Shown piece by piece: positions 33,683 through 45,025 of a stretch of 64,000 bases of DNA. The translations under genes were made by a program, and so were the position numbers. The notes under the pieces were generated by a model. It was not told the DNA's origin, did no database searches, and saw only the letters and a list, made by a program, of their open reading frames with translations. Source of the DNA: Xanthoparmelia taractica (lineage: Eukaryota; Ascomycota; Lecanoromycetes; Lecanorales; Parmeliaceae); contig JANQBS010000034.1 of NCBI GenBank assembly GCA_033085395.1, positions 1 to 64,000 of the forward strand. The letters run 5' to 3'. Numbering within the stretch: the stretch's first letter is position 1; the number at the start of each line of letters is the position of its first letter.

Positions 33683-34815
33683 TCATGACTTGAGCCATTC
33701 ATCTTGTAGAAGGTCCTTGGCCGTCGGCCTGTCTCTCGGATCCAACTTCATCATTCTCATGATGAAGTCTCTATCCTCTTTGAGGAGTTCTTCATCTTCA
33801 GACACCGAGAATGGCAACTGCAATTTATTTTCATTGACGTAGTTGATTGCTGCAGTAAGAATCCCAAGCCGCTCTTCGTTCGCGATTTCCTCGTAGCTCA
33901 GGGCCACAGGTCCAAAGCGCCTCACTTGTTCGACGAGTACCCAGAAGCCATAATTGACGTCATCTGGCTCGACATCTTTGGGTTTTAAAATGTGCCAGTG
34001 GTGTCCGAAGATGATGCTGATAAGCTGCGTGATCTAGTCAGAGAGTCCTATGAAGAGCACCAGTTGAGGGTCATGAACAGACTGTTCCGAGAGACCATAT
34101 GTCAGTTGGTGGTCCCCATCTAAGATTTAGCATTGCCTCAGGGCTCCGGAATATTGCAGCACCGATAACGTGACCTTCTGCTAAAGGGTTCGCCTTGGGA
34201 TTAACGCGATAGGCATCACCGCAATCGCCTAACTGGACTTCGCTAAAACAGGCAGAGTTATTACCGAAATTGACGAGCACATTTTCTGGTTTGATATCTG
34301 TACCATCGCCACCGTTAGAAACAAAAACATCAAAACATTAGAAAACAATCTTACCCGTATGCACAAAGCCGTGTTCGTGAAGCGCCGCGAGTGCCTGAAG
34401 AAGATTTCGAGCCACAAGCTTCAGATCTGGGCCCTCGATCCGTTTTTGGCCCGATAGCTTCAAAAGGTTTTCGTCCAAAAATTTCAACACCAAAGATGGG
34501 GGATCTTCGCTGATATCGATCATTGGGCGAATGCAGGGATGGCCATGGAGAATCTCAAGCACTTCACGCTCGTTGTTCAAGCGCTGCTTTGGGGCCCTCT
34601 TTACGATTACTTTACGAGTGTGTTCGTCGCTAGGAACGTTAGGCAAGATCGTGGAATCGGCAAGCAAAGCATGTAGTGGCTCACATAGCTGTCCATACAT
34701 CTCTCTCCTTTTGAAGCTGGTCCAAAACCTTGTAGCTGCCGGCTTTGCCACTCAATTGTTGACCGAGCGATAGCGTGCCAGAAGCCCTGTGAAGAAGGCG
34801 TGCCGTCGAACGCAT
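33683..34815 (-). CDS. Protein kinase, 320 aa, atypical DCG motif
   Basis: Four exons, 34815-34685, 34629-34355, 34297-34083 and 34024-33683 (introns 55, 57 and 58 bases), give 320 residues from an ATG at 34815. The first exon supplies the glycine loop (LGQQLSGKAGSYKVLD), the second the beta-3 lysine (RKVIVKRAP) and helix-C glutamate (NNEREVLEIL), and the join of exons 2 and 3 restores the catalytic loop HTDIKPENV. The usual DFG reads DCG (VQLGDCGDA), and RSPEA stands for APE. A kinase C-lobe helix follows (TDIWSLGT). These features suit the expanded, poorly studied Ser/Thr kinases of Pezizomycotina, distantly SRPK-like. All core catalytic residues seem present, so it is probably active; substrate unknown. 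The last residues (DRPTAKDLLQDEWLKS) form the normal kinase end. Confidence 0.82.
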
Positions 34816-35375
34816 TTCTTACACTGGAAGGATGATCGCGTAGCGAGGCATACATAAAAGCGTCTATATTGAAGATAGAGTAGGGTAGTAGAGAGTTATT
34901 AGTACGAGACTAACAGAGAAGTAGATAAGAGAGTAAGAAAGAAGTATAGCGAGTGACAATGAAAGAGTGACAATGAAATAAGGGAAGAGGAATAATACTG
35001 GTATTAGATGTTTCTTACTATTTGAAAGTTACATATTGGTTAGGAGGATGTTATGAGAGGGATTCATATCTGAGATCTTTATATTTGTTGTAAGCTATCA
35101 CTCATCTATAGGCAGGTGGTAAACAAGTAAGTAGGGTAGGGTAGTGAGTGAATAGTGCGGCATTTGGTCCAGCTCGAGGTCACGTGATATCCACCCGCTT
35201 CTTTGGCAGGGCATGTAGACAAGACAAGAGCGTTTGGGTCGGCAATCGGGTCTATCCACTCATACGAGTATTGCTTTCATATCTGGGGTATCTAGCTATA
35301 TTGCAACATAAATCAAGCCTTCTCCCCATGTCTACACACGCCCTTGTGTTGACCGTCCCATGCAGACAACGCGAT
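34816..35375. other. Intergenic region, purine-rich, AT-leaning
   Basis: From 34860 to 35140 the plus strand is rich in GAGAGTAAGA-type purine runs and AT, with no frame. It holds the kinase promoter and the 3' flank of the HECT ligase gene. Confidence 0.5.
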
Positions 35376-38300
35376 TCAAGGCTGTCCGAATCCTTTCGAG
35401 TTCTCGACAGCCTTCTCCAGTGCCTCTCGTAACTTTTCTTCATTGCTGTACTCCGGTAATAGGAGCCTTCCGAAGCACGTCAGGCTCGTCGGTAACCTCC
35501 CATCTCCAATCCCGTTCTTCTGCACCGTAAATATCAGTTTTCCCACCCCACGCACAGGCAGCCGATCACTCGCCGTCACGAACTCCAACAGCTTTCGCAC
35601 CCTCTCTTGCGGCCAGCTGTGTACTACGGTCCAGAATTGGCGAATTGTGGGATGGAAAAAATCATAGCCACCATCGTACCGCGTCACTCTTTCCAGGCCA
35701 GGGACGGAGATGTCCGGCAGGCCCTCGACAAGAGCCTTGAGAGCAGATGGCGAAAATAGCGAAATTGCTTTCGGGTGGAAACACGTGAAAAAGCCGTATC
35801 TGAACGCGTTAAATTGGTTGTAAACGGTCTTGTACGTAAGCTGGTGTATGTAGTCGTGAATATATTGGTCGCGGTTCTCGTTAGTCACCATTGGAGTGTT
35901 TGGAGTCGCAGGACCTGCTGGAAGGGGATTGGGCGATGGCGAATCTGACATGCGTAACTCCTCGCCGGTTTCAACACGGGCTTGCTTGCCTTCTCTGCCT
36001 TTTAGGTACTCCAATGCCCCCTCCTCGCTGGTTATCGTCGGCATGGGTTGATCACCAAACCTTGTTGGATATGGACCACGCGATTGGGAGTCCGACATCA
36101 ACATCTCCTCGGTCGACTCGGCAGTGAATTCCTGGGACTGACCGCCTCTCGAGTAACGCAATGTGTCCTCTTCGCCTTCCTCGGCTGCCCTCTTACAAGG
36201 TTTCCTTGGCTTCTTTTTTATCCTTAAGACTTTCACGACCTTCTTCGTTCTTCCTTTGACAACTTCCAATTGCTCTTCGTCGCCCTGCTCAGCTTTCTCA
36301 TATTGGCCAATAAGGCGATCTTCAGTAGCGCCAAATTTGTCTATGCTGAAGACATACGTTCTCATGAAAACATCTTCGACATCACCGTCCTTCCAATCAC
36401 GGAGAGCCCTGAGGCCTTTCACCAATTCTGGCCAGCCGTCCTCAAGGTCTGAAAGCGTATGATTGTGTAGGCCTGAGAGTTTTCTGTACATGACGAGGGG
36501 AAATGTGAAAGGAAGGGTAAGACCATTATATACTGCCAGTGAGACTAAAATGCCCAGCAACTCGAACTTGTACGCTGGCTCCGGTGAAGAAGGGTGGAAC
36601 CATGACATCCGAGTCGTAGGATCTGTTGTGAACACGCCTAGAAAGCTAAGACTTAGCTTTCGACTACTAATGGCAATAAAAGAACTGTAGGTCGAGACTC
36701 GTACCATAGTCAGGATTTAAAGCCTCTGCGATAGCCACACGAAAGAATTCCTGCTGAACGCCGCCGTGATCGATGCCTTCTTCTTCCACCATACGTACTT
36801 TCAAGGGTCTCATGAGCTCACGCTTTTGGCGCCTGTATATTTCGTTCATAGCATCCATGAGAATGTGATCGCGACGCGCTTCAAGCACTAGATACTCAGT
36901 TGTTGCAAAATGGAGTCGATCATGAAGCCGAATCGCCCCTCGCCCCGTGGAAAGATCTGGCCAGGTCACCCCATCACATAGACGAGAAGCGGCGACAGCG
37001 TCCCGATATGCTGAATACATTGCAGCGTGATTGATGGATCTAAAATAGGCAACCAACGCGGAAGGAGGGAAGAGGAAAGGGAAATCTAGAAGATGTACTT
37101 CTGACTTGCCGCCAGCCCACCCAGAATTCACCCATGCTGCCGGCTCGTCTAACACATCGAGCCGTTCCGATAAGAAAGGCGTGTGAAATAAGTCCCAGTC
37201 AAAGCGTAATGTGGTGGCATGCTCATCTGATTCTCGTATGAACCCAGTGAACAAGGAGAAAGATAAAAATTGCTTTACTTACGTATATGCAACATCAATC
37301 CCAGAGCACCGCCGACAGCACTACCTTTTGCTATCCTGGCTTTGCCATCCCACTCTTTCAGAATGACAGCTCGCAACCATTCAACGATGATGGGCCATTC
37401 TTTTGGATGCCAGGTAATCGACGCAATCTCTGGGTTGATCCACTCCCCACCTCTGACGGATGGTTGACCTTCATTATCGGCAACGCAAATCTTGAGGCTA
37501 TCAGCGTTTACATAGTCCAAAACCCGTGAAAATGTAGGCGGGTATTGTCGGCGGTTCTTCTCCGTATCCTCTGCAAGTGCTCTCGCCCGGGCCAGGTGAT
37601 ACCTGAGGTCAATCAATCTAGTAAGTCTTATCACTAGTCCAAGGGCCATCTCATTCTCAAAAGCGTGTAGCGTCTTCACCAGTTTCCCGATCACCTTTTG
37701 TTCTGCACGGGAAATATCAGCGTCTACAAAGGGCGATACCTGACCAGAGGCGTGCATCTTGCGAACCGCAATCCAACTCATTGGACTCCACTTGGGCACA
37801 GAGGCCACCAGGGCAGCGAGTACTATCTTGACCACATGGCATGCTTCCAGATCATTAAGAGAACGGCCTTGAGAAGTAGGCTGAGGGTCGAACGAGAATG
37901 AGTCTAGGTCTGAAGCTGTCAACGGCCGACGCTTAATGGTAACCGCGGAGACAGGGTAGAGTCTACCAACGCTGATCCAGAGGCTCGGAAAAATCTTTTG
38001 TGGATGCATATCAATGCGACGTAGCTTCCGGAACAGATCGACTATTAATGGAAAATCATAAGGCCGTACGGTCTTAGAACATGCATTGCTGTCCTCGTGG
38101 TGGAGAAAAGACTGCAAAAGAGCGTCGACATTACTCAGGATATATGTCATTGATTGACCGCTATATGCAAGGAAATCGCCATATGAACCGCAGTTAGAAG
38201 AATGCTGAGGGAGATCTGTTCGGCCTAAAAGTTTCAACCACCGGTGTTGTTCATATAGACTGCCATGACAAACATCCCTTACTTCCCTCAAAGCAATGAT

Positions 38301-39605
38301 ATTTGCACTCGTAAAATGTGACAGAGATTGAGCTGGAAAATCGGTCGTGGGCTCAGACCGACCGGCGGCTGATACCGAAGTCTTTTGCAGTGGCGTCGTC
38401 TCTGCTATGTCTAATCCCTCAAATAAGGAATCTGTTTGTGACACCTTCGACGGCAATATAGCGACTCCTGGAGTTGACTTATCTGCCTCAATGTTTACAG
38501 CAAGATGCGGTTTTCCATCATTGCCTGAAGTCTCAAGACTCTCCCAACCTTTCCCCAAGCTGGGAGAACCTTGGATCATACCACCGACAGAAACAATGTC
38601 CGAGGACGTAGTGTTGCTCTCAACAGATGCAACATCAGGAACGAAATCTATCTGAGTAGGATTGTAGTCATGCGCGGCTCCAGTGAACTCCGTGTCTTTC
38701 GTCAGAGGCTTTTCTGTCTCTGTCTCGGCATTTTTCGAGATCTCTCCGTCTATTTTGGGCTTGAGAACATTCATGTCTAGCTTTGAAGAACCCACTAGCG
38801 GCGCTGTTTCATTAAGAGGGGCCCAAGGCGCATGACAACTTGAAGCATTTGCTCGATGAAGTAGTTTCGAGGCAACCGTGTCGAAGAGGTTTTGCGTGAA
38901 GGATTTTGGATCTTTATCTTTGCGGATGTTATCTTGAATTTTGGGCTCCTCACAACTCCCAATTCTCGAAATTTCAGGTCTCACCCCATGGGTCTTTGTA
39001 TGCCCATGCGCGACGTGAATTTTGATCTTCCGGGCCGGAACAGGTATAGGTGGGTAGGGTGGTGGAATAGCATGGCTCGGTCTTGGACTTGCAAGCAAAC
39101 TTTTTCTATTCTCAGGTTTCTTGTCTGCCGAGTGTACCTCTTTGGAGGGCAACCAAGGTCCTGAACCGATATCGACTGGTTGATGAGGACAGAGACCCCT
39201 CTCAGGATAGTCCTGTGAGGCGAGGAAGGTGGCTAAAGTGCGCGCGCTGAGAACTGTGTAGGGGCGGAATGGGCCTTTGGTTACCCTTTTCTGGCGGCTG
39301 AGACATGTGGGCGTCTCACAAAGAGGATTTTTGCATCCGTAGAGGATCTGTCGATTATATCTAAATCATGTGTCAGAATTAGTCCATCATAAGCTTCCTA
39401 TGATTGCTGTGTACCTGTTCAATAAGTGCTGGAGTGCACGGCGCCTCTCGAGTGATCTGCTTGGCCATATTGTGGCAGCATCATGCAGATCGATGGTGTC
39501 CCTGGCCAGGATACTGCTCGTGTCATTATTGAATCCTGGAGGAAGGCTGAGAAGTTGAGCTACAGGACCCGCGGAGGACAACAAAGTCCCGGTAGGTCCA
39601 GTCAT
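35376..39605 (-). CDS. HECT-type E3 ubiquitin ligase with N-terminal AZUL zinc finger (UBE3A/Hul4-like)
   Basis: Four exons, 39605-39415, 39360-37284 plus base 37283, 37232-36705 and 36637-35376, give about 1,352 residues with introns of 54, 50 and 67 bases. Residues about 64-130 form the AZUL zinc-binding domain of Ube3a (YGCKNPLCETPTC ... GLCPHQP), split by the first intron. About 450 disordered residues follow, then a helical region, then the HECT domain, starting around VRMVEEEGIDHGGVQQEFF. The catalytic Cys is about residue 1320 in PTSLTCFGRLLLPEY, where ubiquitin is carried as a thioester. Inside the HECT N-lobe an insert of roughly 130 residues (Glu/Lys/Ser-rich, after RTKKVVKVLRIKKK) interrupts the usual fold. 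The enzyme should ubiquitinate nuclear or cytosolic targets; they are unknown. It is divergent from REI1. Confidence 0.9.
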
Positions 39606-40032
39606 CACTGTTGATAATACGTTGACCTGTCCTCGTTCCTCGAGACTAACAAGTCAGCCTGAGGGACCTAACGGGGACCGTTATGAGTCTATAAGGCTGA
39701 ATTCCGGGGTGAGTCTTAGGGTTTCGGCGGAAAGGCTCTTGGCATCGTCACACTCATGTACGGTACTTACTATATGAAGTACTGAGGTAAGTACCGCCGT
39801 ACTTAGATTGATTGCGTTTACAAGATCTATTTACATACATACATTGAGTCAGCACAGTCTCTTGCCTTCATTGTGACTGCTCAAATAAACTCCTCGTATA
39901 TCATTCTGCTTACCCAAGCCTCCCAGCTCACCACAAGGGGCTCAGCTAGACCAACAAGGCCCTCTCCGACTTCTTTCTCAATCCTCACACATACACAAAC
40001 AACTGTCCGAAAACTACCTCTATCCTTCGATC
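39606..40032. promoter_or_regulatory. Divergent promoter of the HECT ligase and rei1
   Basis: The start codons lie 427 bases apart on opposite strands. The half near REI1 contains pyrimidine-rich stretches common before fungal start sites (39900-40025). A short palindromic-looking repeat of GTACTTACT/AGTACTGAGGTAAGTACC lies near 39763-39796. Confidence 0.5.
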
Positions 40033-41801
40033 ATGGCCACTATCACGGCAAGCCGGCCAACGCCCAGCGGTACTCAGTCATCACCGGTCTCGAGCACCGC
40101 TCAATCTCACCCTTACACCTGCAATACCTGCCAAGTGGCGTTCAGAAATAGTGATCTCCAGCGCGGGCATATGCGTAATGATTGGCAGTAAGTCAACATG
40201 GAGCCTGACGCGAGCAATGTTGACACAAGACAAGCCGATATAATCTCAAGCGCCGAGTCGCCTCCTTACCTCCGCTTTCTTCCGAAGTGTTCGCCGAGAA
40301 AGTCCTCAACGCACAAGCATCTTCTTCTGCTGTGGCTGCCAAAGCATCCTTTGAGAAGACATGCACAGCCTGCCAGAAGACGTATTACAGCGGAAACGCA
40401 TATCAGAATCATCTTGGTAGCCAGAAGCATCGACTTCGCTCAGTAGTACTGGCCAAAGATGGAAAACCAGTAGTCGACGATGAAAGTGCGTCAATTATGA
40501 GCTCCACCATCTCTTTGGGCGAACCGATAAACACTGCTCCAGCAGATGATCTCGCCGAACCGCCCGCAGAGTCCATCGACCCAGAGGCTGAGGCAGAGTT
40601 TTCAAAGGTTGTTAATGGCATCAAAGAAACGAGCACTACCGAGAGTGAGCCTGTTTCACGTCGACCCTCAAGACCACACCACTCGTCGAACGAACAGCGA
40701 ACAGAGCATCCATTGTCACCAAAGAAAGATGGGGTCAGCGCTACAGAATCTACCACCAAACCACCAATATCTGCCTCTGCCGTTCCCATGAACCGTTGTT
40801 TGTTCTGCAACTACGATTCGCCAAATATGAAGCTCAGTGTGATGCATATGTCCAAATACCATGGCATGTTCATACCGGAACAGAATTACCTGACCGACCT
40901 TGAGGGCCTCATTACTTGGTTGCATGACAGGATCTTTGAGCTCCATGAGTGTTTGTACTGCCATAAATACAAAGGATCTACGGAAGGGATCCAAACCCAC
41001 ATGAGGGATAAAGGGCATTGCATGATAGCGTTCGAGGCCGAGGAAGATATGATCGAAGTAGGGCAATACTATGACTTCAGAAGTACGTACTCGGATCAAG
41101 AAGACAGCGATGAGGATATGGAGGATGTCAGCGGAGAGCCTGGTGGAGGTATCAAGGTCGATCCCCGGAAAGTCCTCAAGACAATCATCAGTGATGCCAA
41201 CGGAGACCAGGAGATGGAAGACGGCGCGGAGAATGCCGAAGGCTGGGAGACAGATAGCTCGGCATCGTCACTCGACTCGGCGGATCTCACTGCTGTACCA
41301 ATAGAGGACCACCAGCACGCTTATGAGCGTTTACCCATGCACCGACATCATACTCATAATGATCCAAGGCCCCATCGTGCGATCGATGGTTTTCATTCAC
41401 ACGCTCACTCTCATCATGCAGCCTTCCATTCTGACTATGAGCTCCACCTACCTACTGGCCGTACTGCCGGTCATCGCTCTCTATCCAGGTACTATCGGCA
41501 GAATCTACATAACCACCCCACAGGAAGCGAGCGAGTTGAGCAGCGCATGCTCGAGGGAGCAGCTTCAGGCTCGGATCAGGATCAGCAGATGGCTGGAGTA
41601 AACGCTCGAGGTAGACAAGTCATCATAAGGGCTAATGGTGGAGAAGGCATGCTTGGGGTGGCTGACGCACAGAAGAAAACGGTACAGGCCGTGGAGAAGA
41701 GAGAGACAAAACGTGCGCAGAGAGCACAAAAGCAATACCAGTGGGGCATTGACAAGAGAGGGAATAGCCAAAAGCATTTCCGTGACCCACTACTGCAGTG
41801 A
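40033..41801 (+). CDS. rei1: Rei1-type 60S ribosome maturation zinc-finger protein
   Basis: Two exons, 40033-40187 and 40235-41801, with a 47-base intron, encode 573 residues. The intron lies inside the first finger, and its removal restores HMRNDWHRYNLKRRVASLPP, diagnostic of the Rei1/ZNF622 family. Four C2H2 fingers are visible: CNTCQVAFRNSDLQRGH, CTACQKTYYSGNAYQNHLG, CLFCNYDSPNMKLSVMHMS and CLYCHKYKGSTEGIQTHMR. Rei1 is a cytoplasmic factor that inserts into the exit tunnel of the pre-60S subunit and helps release Arx1 and recycle biogenesis factors. An acidic stretch (DQEDSDEDMEDVSGE) and a His-rich linker precede the Arg/Gln-rich C-terminus (KRAQRAQKQYQWGIDKRGN) conserved in the family. 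APC2 follows on the same strand after 305 bases. Confidence 0.94.
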
Positions 41802-42106
41802 GGCACTCCTAACGCTTGCTGATCATGGCACCTGGTTTTTGTGTGCTATCTTCGTTACTGGTTAGTAGTAGCATATAGACAACCTCTTCCACTTGGGAAT
41901 AGACGAGTTATAGAAAGCTAGATTTGGAGCTCAAGGCTTGTAACAGTATACTATCACTGTAGAAATCCTTGTTTTCATTTTGCTCTCTGAGATACAATGA
42001 GCGGCACGTGACTTGGTGATTTAGCTCTAAACGCGCTCTGAGCGTCGCTTGCATTCGAAGTTTAGCATCATTTGGACAGCCATGATGTTCCTCGCCCTTT
42101 CTTACA
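41802..42106. other. Intergenic region between rei1 and apc2
   Basis: 305 bases that must contain the rei1 3' end and apc2 promoter; no separate feature recognised. Confidence 0.55.
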
Positions 42107-44722
42107 ATGACAGCACTCCAAGACCGTATCTTCGCCTCGGTCTTTCCTCCGCCCAGTGAGGTTGATGTTCCCACTCCTACCGCCACTCCCATTCTAGGCT
42201 CTTCAGCCTTTGGAGAACCTTTCGGTTCGCAGCATACCAATGCTTCAAATTCTGGCCCGGAGACCGGAGCTGCAGAGCAAATCAAATGGGACAGAGCATG
42301 GCACACCGCAGCTACCTCCCTTTCCCTCCGAGACGAGCCCATCCACACAGACCAGGATGAGGAGACCTTGAGAAGCAGATGGATCAAGCCTGCGGAGCCA
42401 GAGACACAGAGGGCTCTTGCATACCTACTATCAGAAAGCTCTCGCGGATGGCAGATACGGAGAGAGTCAAATACTGACGATTTGCTACGATGGTACTTCG
42501 AAGAGGTGGTGCTCGAGCACTATGTGAAGCATGTGTTACCCAGCTTGACTCAGGTAATCCCCGATTAGCGCGAGAGGGGAACCCTCTCTGATGCTTCCCA
42601 GATCTTTAAGAAAGGCCAGGTTCCGAACAGCTTGTTTGAGGCTGGCCAGCAATTGCACGTTGTAAAATCCATCTATCTGCACCCGTTGCAGAGCAACGTT
42701 GCCCAAATACTACCCAATGGCGGAAGGACAGAGCTCACTCGCTTCGAGACAGACCTACACAGTCTCTTCACGTACACATTACCTCGCGATAAAGTAGTCG
42801 AGAATCTGTCCGCTTTCTTTAGAGAGCAATGTACTCTGGTCTTAGACGGTGTGGGGCAGAAGGAAACACAAGATGTGGTGTCGTCGGTATCAGTCGTTCG
42901 TCAGAGAACGCTCAAACTGATGCAAATGCTCCAAAGTGTGGGTCTGGGAGGCTATCAGGCTCAACGTATCTTTGCGGACGTGATGTCTGACATCTTGACG
43001 ACGCATATTAAGTCTACATATGCAGGCATTTGGACTTCGCCTTCTAGTATCATTGAGCGATTGCGAGATTGGATTGAAAACAGCTTCTCACGTTTCGTGG
43101 TTGAGATCCTTTCATCTATGAAGACAATCCATGCCTCAGCCATCAACCAGCTTGTCGAGGTCACTCATGCTGATGTAGAGAGATGGCAAGAAATGGGGGT
43201 AAATAAGCTTGGTGCTCTACGAACGCATGAGCTCTTTGATGTTATAGTGGAATGGGAGAATGGTAGTCAGGGTGCCATTGAGGATCTGAAGCGTTACGTG
43301 ACTACACCATCATCCAGAACATATCTCACTACTACATTCTCCGGTATAGTCTCTCACCGTCTACTCCAACCCGGGGCCTCCACTACAGAGATTCTCCAAG
43401 TCTATATATCCATCATTCGTGCTTTCACCCTTCTGGACCCAAAGGGCGTTCTTCTGGATCGCGTCGCTCGGCCCATTCGTCGCTATCTCCGGGAAAGAGA
43501 CGACACAGTGACTATTGTCGTCGGTGGACTGCTGGCTGACCCCGAAGAGGATTCGAGCGCTACTGAAGTCCTGCTGGAATTGGCAATAGAAATGAACAAG
43601 AGCAGCACTGCGAAAGGAGAAGATAAGAACGATGATGGGGATATAGATTATGAAGACATGAACTGGATGCCTGATCCGGTGGACGCTGGACCGGAGTACA
43701 AAAAGTCAAAGAATTCAGATGTGATTGGCTCCTTGATCAGTCTGTTCGAATCCAAGGACATTTTTGTCAAAGAATTCCAAAACATACTTGGCGAGCGCTT
43801 GCTCCAAAAGGAATATGAATTCGACAGGGAGATCCGTGTCCTTGAACTGCTCAAGCTGCGATTCGGCGAGGCGGCTCTTCAAGCATGCGAAGTCATGCTT
43901 CGAGACATTCTTGATTCCCGAAGAGTCGATACCTTTATCCACAAAGACCGGGAACTCGATCTGGATGACGAATCTGCACCGGAGCTGCATACAAAGATCC
44001 TCTCCCACCTTTTCTGGCCGTCGCTCCACTCCGAAACCTTCTTCATTCCCCCAGAAGTCGAATCTCTCGAATCTCGCTACTCGACTGGCTTCGAAAGCCT
44101 CAAACAATCTCGCAAACTGACCTGGCTCCACGCTCTAGGCCAAGTAACAGTGACCCTCGACCTCGAAGATCGCATCGTAACCGAAGAGGTGCAAACGTGG
44201 CAAGCCTCCGTCATCTATGCCTTCCAGCCCTCACCCTCAGAAGACTCATCAATTCCCATCACCCGGACCTTGGACGACCTCGTCGAAACCCTCCAGATGA
44301 CCGATTCCCTCCTCCAAAACGCCCTAACATTCTGGATCGGCAAACTAGTCCTCAAACAAACTTCCACCTCTCCACCCACCTACACCGTCCTCGAAACCCT
44401 CTCCGACGAAGACGCCGCCCACCCAGGCACCACGTCCGCCGCCATCGCCGCAGCGGCCGAGACCGCAACATCTGCCGCCGCGCCCGCCGTGTTGAGCGAG
44501 CACGAGGTGGCGCAAGAGAAGATGGAGGTGTATTGGCAGTATGTGGTTGGCATGTTGACGAACGGCGGGCCGATGCCGCTGCAGCAGATTGTCATGATGT
44601 TGAAGTTGACGGTGCCGGGGGGGTTCCCGTTTGGGAATGAGGAGTTGAAGGATTATTTGGAGGAGGGGGTCAAGGGTGGGAAGTTGGATTTTGCGGGGGG
44701 GGTTTATAGGATTAGGCATTGA
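42107..44722 (+). CDS. apc2: Anaphase-promoting complex subunit 2 (cullin-type)
   Basis: Two exons, 42107-42553 and 42602-44722, with a 48-base intron, give 855 residues. Apc2 is the cullin-like scaffold that, with the RING subunit Apc11, forms the catalytic module of the APC/C and so drives mitotic ubiquitination of securin and cyclins. The cullin homology region runs from about residue 470 (VIGSLISLFESKDIFVKEF, then LLQKEYEFDREIRVLELLK), followed by LFWPSLHSETF typical of Apc2. The C-terminal 60 residues form the winged helix that binds E2/RING (PLQQIVMMLKLTVPGGFPFG ... LEEGVKGGKLDFAGGVYRI). An Ala-rich insert (AAIAAAAETATSAAAPAV) precedes it. Codon usage turns G-rich at the 3' end. Confidence 0.92.
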
Positions 44723-45025
44723 TTTGAGTGGTTGTGGTTTGCGTGTTGATGATACCCTATGCAGCGACAGCGATGCGGGTAGTGGTTGTTGTGGGTTACG
44801 GCGATGGTAGCATGTATATGAGATAACGATGGAGAAACAATTGAGGAAATTGCTCTTGGCCAGAGTATGGTATCGTTGGAATAGATGGATGCTTTGTTGA
44901 TACCTAGTTAAGAAATTTCATGTCTGAAAAGCACACCTCGCTATACAACTCGTAATCATCACTCCATCATTCATATCCAGTAGCATTGCGCTGCACACAT
45001 AAACCCCACCAAAAGGGCGTCCCTC
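44723..45025. other. Convergent 3' intergenic region
   Basis: 303 bases between apc2 and the convergent coiled-coil protein gene; no gene seen. Confidence 0.55.

Noticed and set aside
33345..33842. Plus-strand frame of 165 codons
   Set aside because: Its second half is antisense to the last kinase exon, and no domain is recognisable.
34700..34751. Kinase starting at 34700 without a glycine loop
   Set aside because: A first exon with an intact glycine loop was found at 34815-34685, joined by a canonical 55-base intron, so the kinase is not truncated.
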